Source: an uncultured Angelakisella sp. (GTDB lineage Bacteria > Bacillota > Clostridia > Oscillospirales > Ruminococcaceae). From it: a DNA stretch of 8,336 bases. The stretch covers positions 1 to 8,336 of the forward strand of contig CAJUFK010000134.1 of NCBI GenBank assembly GCA_910585535.1, in the 5' to 3' direction. Positions 5,014 through 8,336 of the stretch are shown here, one piece after another; position 1 is the first letter of the stretch, and every line of letters starts with the position of its first letter. Made by a program: the position numbers and the translations under genes. Below the pieces are notes generated by a model that was not told where the DNA came from, made no database searches, and worked only from the letters and a program-made list of their open reading frames with translations.

Positions 5014-5169
5014 CAGGGTAAAACCCGGTCATGCAAAAAATAATGCCAAGTCTTTCTGTGATATTCTTCCCCTCATGGAGGAGGGCGCGGATTTGTTTTT
5101 GTGGAGAGCCATTCCTGGCCCATGCGGATTTTGGGAACGGTACAGCTGTTCCCTTGGCGCTGCGTTCCC

Positions 5170-6105
5170 TCAAAAGCTCCTTGCCACCTCAGCAATGTGT
5201 TCTGCCGAAAGCCCAAACTGCCGCAGCAGCTCCTGGGCGGGGCCGGAATGTCCAAATTGGTCGTTGACCCCGATGCGGCGGAGCGGGACAGGGCAGTTTT
5301 CACCGAGAAGGGAGCTTACCGCCTCTCCCAGGCCGCCGATGACAGAATGCTCTTCACAGGTGACGACCCTTCCGCAGTCTCTGGCAGCACGCAGGATCAG
5401 CTCCTCGTCCAGGGGTTTAATGGTACACAGGTTGATGACCCGGGCGGAAATTCCCTGCTGATGAAGCAGCTTTCCTGCCTCCAGTGCTTCCCATGCCATC
5501 AGCCCGGTGGCGATGATGGCAATATCGCTGCCCTCCAGCAGCACTTCCCCCTTTCCGATTTGGAAACGGAAGTCTGCCTCGTTGTGGAACACCGGGACGG
5601 GCAGGCGGCCAAAGCGGAGGTAGACCGGTCCCTGATACTCATAGGCCGCCTTCACCGCCGCCCTTGCCTCCACGTCATCGGAGGGGCACAGCACCACCAT
5701 CCCCGGGATGGAGCGCATCAGGGCGAAATCTTCACAGCATTGGTGGGAGGCTCCGTCCTCCCCTACCGAAATGCCGCCGTGGGTGGCCCCGATCTTGACA
5801 TTGAGATGGGGATAGCCGATGGAGTTGCGGATCTGCTCAAAGGCCCGCCCTGCGGCGAACATGGCGAAGGTGGAGGCAAAGGGGACCAGCCCCATGGCTG
5901 CGGCTCCTGCCGCCACCGCCATCATGTTCCCCTCTGCAATACCGCAGTCAAAGTGGCGGTCCGGGAACGCCTTGCGGAAAACACTGGTCTTGGTGGCTCC
6001 GGCCAGGTCGGCGTCAAAGACGACCAGATCCTCATGCTCTGCCCCTATGGCGGCGAGGGCAGCGCCGTAGCTGTCCCGGGTCGCGATTTTTTTCATCTCT
6101 GCCAT
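5170..6105 (-). CDS. Transketolase, C-terminal (pyrimidine-binding) subunit
   Basis: A 311-residue protein covering the PYR domain and the C-terminal domain of transketolase, the normal size for the split enzyme. Visible features are the DADLAGAT motif (residues 31-38), the catalytic glutamate E58 in GIAEGNM that activates thiamine diphosphate, GATHGGISVGEDGASHQ (106-122) with H121 near the substrate, and the C-terminal domain from about residue 190, ending with the GHSGPAQELL stretch. With the N-terminal subunit it transfers two-carbon ketol units between sugar phosphates in the non-oxidative pentose phosphate pathway. The ATG follows the upstream stop after one base (TGATATG) and GGAGG is 9 bases upstream, so translation is coupled. 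A second ATG three codons in is a possible alternative start. 1-deoxyxylulose-5-phosphate synthase is excluded because that enzyme is a single chain of about 620 residues. Confidence 0.93.
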   Translation of the reverse strand: MAEMKKIATRDSYGAALAAIGAEHEDLVVFDADLAGATKTSVFRKAFPDRHFDCGIAEGNMMAVAAGAAAMGLVPFASTFAMFAAGRAFEQIRNSIGYPHLNVKIGATHGGISVGEDGASHQCCEDFALMRSIPGMVVLCPSDDVEARAAVKAAYEYQGPVYLRFGRLPVPVFHNEADFRFQIGKGEVLLEGSDIAIIATGLMAWEALEAGKLLHQQGISARVINLCTIKPLDEELILRAARDCGRVVTCEEHSVIGGLGEAVSSLLGENCPVPLRRIGVNDQFGHSGPAQELLRQFGLSAEHIAEVARSF

Positions 6106-6106
6106 A

Positions 6107-6952
6107 TCATTCCGCCTCCACTTCCGCCAAGCGTCCCTTTATCTCTGCCGCTGCGGCTTCATATTCCTGGTCGTTGGGAGCTTTGCCATGCCAACCGGCC
6201 TGGTTCTCCATAAAGCTGACCCCCTTGCCCTTGGTGGTTTTCATCACAATGCCGGTGGGGACACCCTTGGTCTCCCGGGCCTTGGCAAATGCCGCTTCCA
6301 GTTGGTCGAAATCGTGGCCGTCGATCTCCACCGTTTCCCAGCCGAAGGCCCGGAGTTTTTCGGCGATGGGGTAGGGGCTCATCACCTCGTCCACTGGGCC
6401 ATCGATTTGAAGGCCGTTGTTGTCAATCACGGCGCAGAGGTTATCCAGCCTGTAGTGGCGGGCAAACATCATCGCCTCCCACACCTGGCCCTCTTGGATC
6501 TCTCCATCCCCCAAAAGGGCGTAGACCCGGCAAGCCTTCCCCATTTTTTTGGCCGCCAGGGCCATCCCCGCGGCGGCGGAAATTCCCTGCCCCAGGGAAC
6601 CGGTGGACATATCCACCCCGGGGACGGTGTTCATGTTGGGGTGTCCCTGGAGTTCGCTGTCAAGATGCCGCAGTGTGGGGAGCCTTTCCTCCGGGAAGAA
6701 CCCCCGGTGAGCAAGGGCCGCATAGAGCCCCGGCGCGGTGTGCCCCTTGGAGAGAACGAAACGGTCCCGGTCCTCCCATTTTGGATTCTTAGGGTCGATC
6801 CGCAGCTCCTTGAAATACAGGTAGGTGAACAGCTCCGCCGCCGAAAGGCTGCCGCCGGGGTGGCCGGACTTGGCCCCGTGGGTCCCCTGAAGAATCCCCA
6901 GCCGCACCTTACAGGCCATAGCCATAAGGAATTTTCTTTCCGAATCAGTCAT
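6107..6952 (-). CDS. Transketolase, N-terminal (diphosphate-binding) subunit
   Basis: A 281-residue protein covering the PP domain of transketolase. Visible motifs are SGHPGGSLS (residues 29-37), LSKGH (67-71), STGSLGQG (116-123) and the thiamine-diphosphate/Mg signature running from GDGE (148-151) to NN (178-179). The start at 6952 has GAGGG 6 bases upstream; a longer frame from 7126 lies inside galM and shows no homology in its first 58 codons. It overlaps the end of galM by 8 bases and is followed after one base by the C-terminal subunit, so galM and both halves are translated as a coupled set. In the arabinose operon it would process the xylulose-5-phosphate produced by AraD. Confidence 0.94.
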   Translation of the reverse strand: MTDSERKFLMAMACKVRLGILQGTHGAKSGHPGGSLSAAELFTYLYFKELRIDPKNPKWEDRDRFVLSKGHTAPGLYAALAHRGFFPEERLPTLRHLDSELQGHPNMNTVPGVDMSTGSLGQGISAAAGMALAAKKMGKACRVYALLGDGEIQEGQVWEAMMFARHYRLDNLCAVIDNNGLQIDGPVDEVMSPYPIAEKLRAFGWETVEIDGHDFDQLEAAFAKARETKGVPTGIVMKTTKGKGVSFMENQAGWHGKAPNDQEYEAAAAEIKGRLAEVEAE

Positions 6953-7958
6953 GATGGTCCCTCTTTCCAAAACGATATACGGTTTTGCTCCGCCAGACCT
7001 CCCCGGCGGGCAGCACTGCGCTGGGGAAATCCGGGATGTTCGGCGAGTTTGGATAATACTGTGTCTCCAGGCAAAAGGCCCCGTGGCGGGGATAGACCGC
7101 CCCGCCCTTGCCCTTGGGACAGCCATCCAGGAAATTGCCGGTGTAGAACTGGATGCCCGGCAGAGTGGTCAGTACCTCCATATCGATGCCGGTGCCGGGG
7201 GAGAAAGCCTGGGCGGCGAGGCGCAGCGTCCCGTCCCAGTTGTCGATAGCCCAGTTGTGGTCATACTCCCGCTTCCCCAGGGCCTGGAGCTGCCGCAGGT
7301 CCATAGGGGTCCCCTCCACCGGGTCGATGGTTCCGGTGGGGATGGCTCCGGCATCCACCGGCGTGTAGCGGCTGTTCGGCAGCCGGAACTGCTGTTCCCG
7401 GATGTCTCCGCTGTTATGCCCCGAAAGGTTCCAGTAGGCGTGGTTGGTGAGATTGCAGAGGGTGGTCCTGTCGCTTACCGCCCGGTAGTCGATGGACAGG
7501 GCGCTGTCCCCGAGGGTGTAGGTGACGGTGACCTCCAGGTTTCCCGGGTAGCCCTCCTGGCCATCGGGGCTTTGGAGGGTAAGGGTCAGGGTGTTTTCCA
7601 AGGCGGACTCTACCCCCCAGACCTGCTTGTCAAAACCCGTCACGCCGCCGTGGAGGTGGTTGGGGCTCTCGTTGGCCGCCAGGCGGTACTCCTGTCCCTC
7701 CAGAACGAAGCGGCTGCCGCCGATGCGGTTGGCGTACCGGCCGATAAGGGCCCCAATGTACTTGTCCTGCCTCTGGTAGTCCTCCAGGGTGTCGAAGCCC
7801 AGGAGGATGTCCACCGGCTTCCCCGCCCGGTCGGGGAGGACCAGGGAGCGCAGGGCTCCCCCGTAGGTGATGACGCCGCAGGAAAGCTCCCCGTCCCGGA
7901 GGGTGTATTCCTCCACGGGGGTGCCGTCCGGCATTTTGCCAAAGAGTTTTTCGGTCAT
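6945..7958 (-). CDS. galM: Aldose 1-epimerase (mutarotase)
   Basis: A 337-residue GalM-type mutarotase, full length for the family. Conserved features are GRYANRI (residues 73-79), NHLHGG (100-105, with substrate-binding H101/H103), the catalytic acid H173 in TNHAYWNLSG, YDHNW (232-236) and the catalytic base E298 in CLETQYYPNSPN. It interconverts alpha and beta anomers of aldoses in the cytoplasm. Being directly downstream of araD it probably acts on arabinose, supplying the anomer used by arabinose isomerase; this is inference from context, since sequence does not separate galactose from arabinose activity. The ATG at 7958 has GAGGAGG 8 bases upstream. It begins 13 bases after the araD stop, and its stop overlaps the transketolase start by 8 bases. 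Confidence 0.92.
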   Translation of the reverse strand: MTEKLFGKMPDGTPVEEYTLRDGELSCGVITYGGALRSLVLPDRAGKPVDILLGFDTLEDYQRQDKYIGALIGRYANRIGGSRFVLEGQEYRLAANESPNHLHGGVTGFDKQVWGVESALENTLTLTLQSPDGQEGYPGNLEVTVTYTLGDSALSIDYRAVSDRTTLCNLTNHAYWNLSGHNSGDIREQQFRLPNSRYTPVDAGAIPTGTIDPVEGTPMDLRQLQALGKREYDHNWAIDNWDGTLRLAAQAFSPGTGIDMEVLTTLPGIQFYTGNFLDGCPKGKGGAVYPRHGAFCLETQYYPNSPNIPDFPSAVLPAGEVWRSKTVYRFGKRDHHD

Positions 7959-7971
7959 TTTCCCTACCTCC

Positions 7972-8336
7972 TCAGCCCTGTCCATAGTAGGCCCCAGGGC
8001 CGTGCTTTCTCAGGTAGTGCTTATCCAGAAGCTCCTGCTGCATGGGGCCCTTGCCCGGCTCCAGCATCAGAGCATGGAAGTCCATAAAGGCCACTTCCTC
8101 CAGCACCACCGCGTTGTGGACGGCGTTCATGGGGTCGGTGCCCCAGGCGAAGGGCCCGTGGCTGTGGACCAGCACCGCAGGGACCTGGGCCGGGTCGATG
8201 CCCCGCTGCCGGAAGGTTTCGATAATGACATTCCCCGTCTCCAGCTCGTATTTTCCGGCGATCTCGGCGGGGGTCATCCTGCGGGTGCAGGGGATCTCCC
8301 CGTAGAAGTAGTCCCCCTGGGTGGTGCCCATGGCCG
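7972..8336 (-). CDS. araD: L-ribulose-5-phosphate 4-epimerase, C-terminal part (cut by window edge)
   Basis: About 121 residues are visible; the gene continues beyond the right edge. It matches the second half of E. coli AraD closely: TTQGDYFYG-IPCTR, the ETGNVI stretch, VLVHSHGPFAWG (containing the zinc-ligand histidine equivalent to His171), VHNAVVLEEVA, and the terminal LDKHYLRKHG..AYYGQ with the conserved tyrosine. The Asp in GDYF corresponds to the conserved catalytic Asp120. The two other zinc histidines lie in the unseen half. AraD converts L-ribulose-5-phosphate to D-xylulose-5-phosphate, the last dedicated step of L-arabinose breakdown. The close match separates it from the related fuculose-phosphate aldolases. 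It is the first visible gene of the araD-galM-transketolase operon; araA and araB would be expected further right. Confidence 0.95.
   Translation of the reverse strand, partial: AMGTTQGDYFYGEIPCTRRMTPAEIAGKYELETGNVIIETFRQRGIDPAQVPAVLVHSHGPFAWGTDPMNAVHNAVVLEEVAFMDFHALMLEPGKGPMQQELLDKHYLRKHGPGAYYGQG

Larger units (their letters stand above)
4674..5169. other. Gene-free region between two minus-strand operons
   Basis: About 500 bases holding the trmL promoter, the palindrome at 4800-4812, the inverted repeat copy at 4871-4924 and the hairpin at 4972-5013. The stretch 5014-5169 contains nothing I recognise. A minus-strand open frame from a TTG at 5173 to 4874 would give 99 residues, but its ribosome binding site is too close, it runs through the terminator hairpin and the repeat, and its composition is not protein-like. 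Confidence 0.55.

Noticed and set aside
4874..5173. 99-residue minus-strand open frame after the transketolase gene
   Set aside because: The TTG start has AAGGAG only 3 bases away, and the frame reads through the hairpin terminator and the repeat copy. Its composition looks like translated non-coding DNA.
5101..6213. Long plus-strand open frame (370 codons) opposite the transketolase C-terminal gene
   Set aside because: It is antisense to a clearly conserved gene. High GC suppresses stop codons on the opposite strand, and no ribosome binding site or domain is seen.
6188..8087. Two long plus-strand open frames (353 and 378 codons) opposite the transketolase N-terminal gene, galM and araD
   Set aside because: Same GC-driven shadow effect; the minus-strand products have all their catalytic motifs.

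Overview
The window looks like chromosomal DNA from a GC-rich, endospore-forming member of the Clostridia, probably Oscillospiraceae-like (Flavonifractor, Oscillibacter and Intestinimonas are the type of relative I have in mind). The reasons are consistently strong AGGAGG-type ribosome binding sites, GC-rich codon use, tightly packed short operons, a SpoIIQ-like sporulation protein behind a promoter that resembles forespore sigma-F/G sites, and a transketolase split into two subunits. This placement is inference from gene content; no rRNA or other phylogenetic marker is present.

Layout. Positions 1-723 contain no convincing gene. They hold a cluster of GC-rich hairpins, one long terminator-like stem-loop, and a roughly 240 bp MITE-like element whose ends form an imperfect inverted repeat and which abuts the first gene. 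The plus strand then carries two half-length TauE/SafE (TSUP) permease genes overlapping by 4 bp, a SpoIIQ-like M23-fold membrane protein with its own candidate promoter and terminator, a CBM9-like protein whose best start codon is ACG, and a 47-residue single-pass membrane protein. A bidirectional terminator at about 3222-3272 separates these from the minus-strand genes.

The minus strand, read right to left, has two transcription units. The first enters from beyond the right edge: araD (partial), galM, the transketolase N-terminal subunit and the transketolase C-terminal subunit, with gaps of 13 bp, -8 bp and 1 bp. This is an L-arabinose utilisation operon feeding the pentose phosphate pathway: sugar mutarotation, conversion of L-ribulose-5-phosphate to D-xylulose-5-phosphate, then transketolase. 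The second is trmL-degV (wobble-base tRNA ribose methylation and a fatty-acid-binding DegV protein), with a good -35/-10 promoter and a shared terminator.

The roughly 500 bp between these two units is gene-free. It holds a hairpin terminator, a 13 bp palindrome and an inverted copy of a repeat end found at 524-542. The points most worth a second look are the SpoIIQ-like protein with a missing catalytic histidine and a forespore-type promoter, the ACG start, the split permease, the divergent DegV lipid-binding motifs, and the family of IS-end-like repeats. I do not see clear evidence of a wholly new defence or mobile system.
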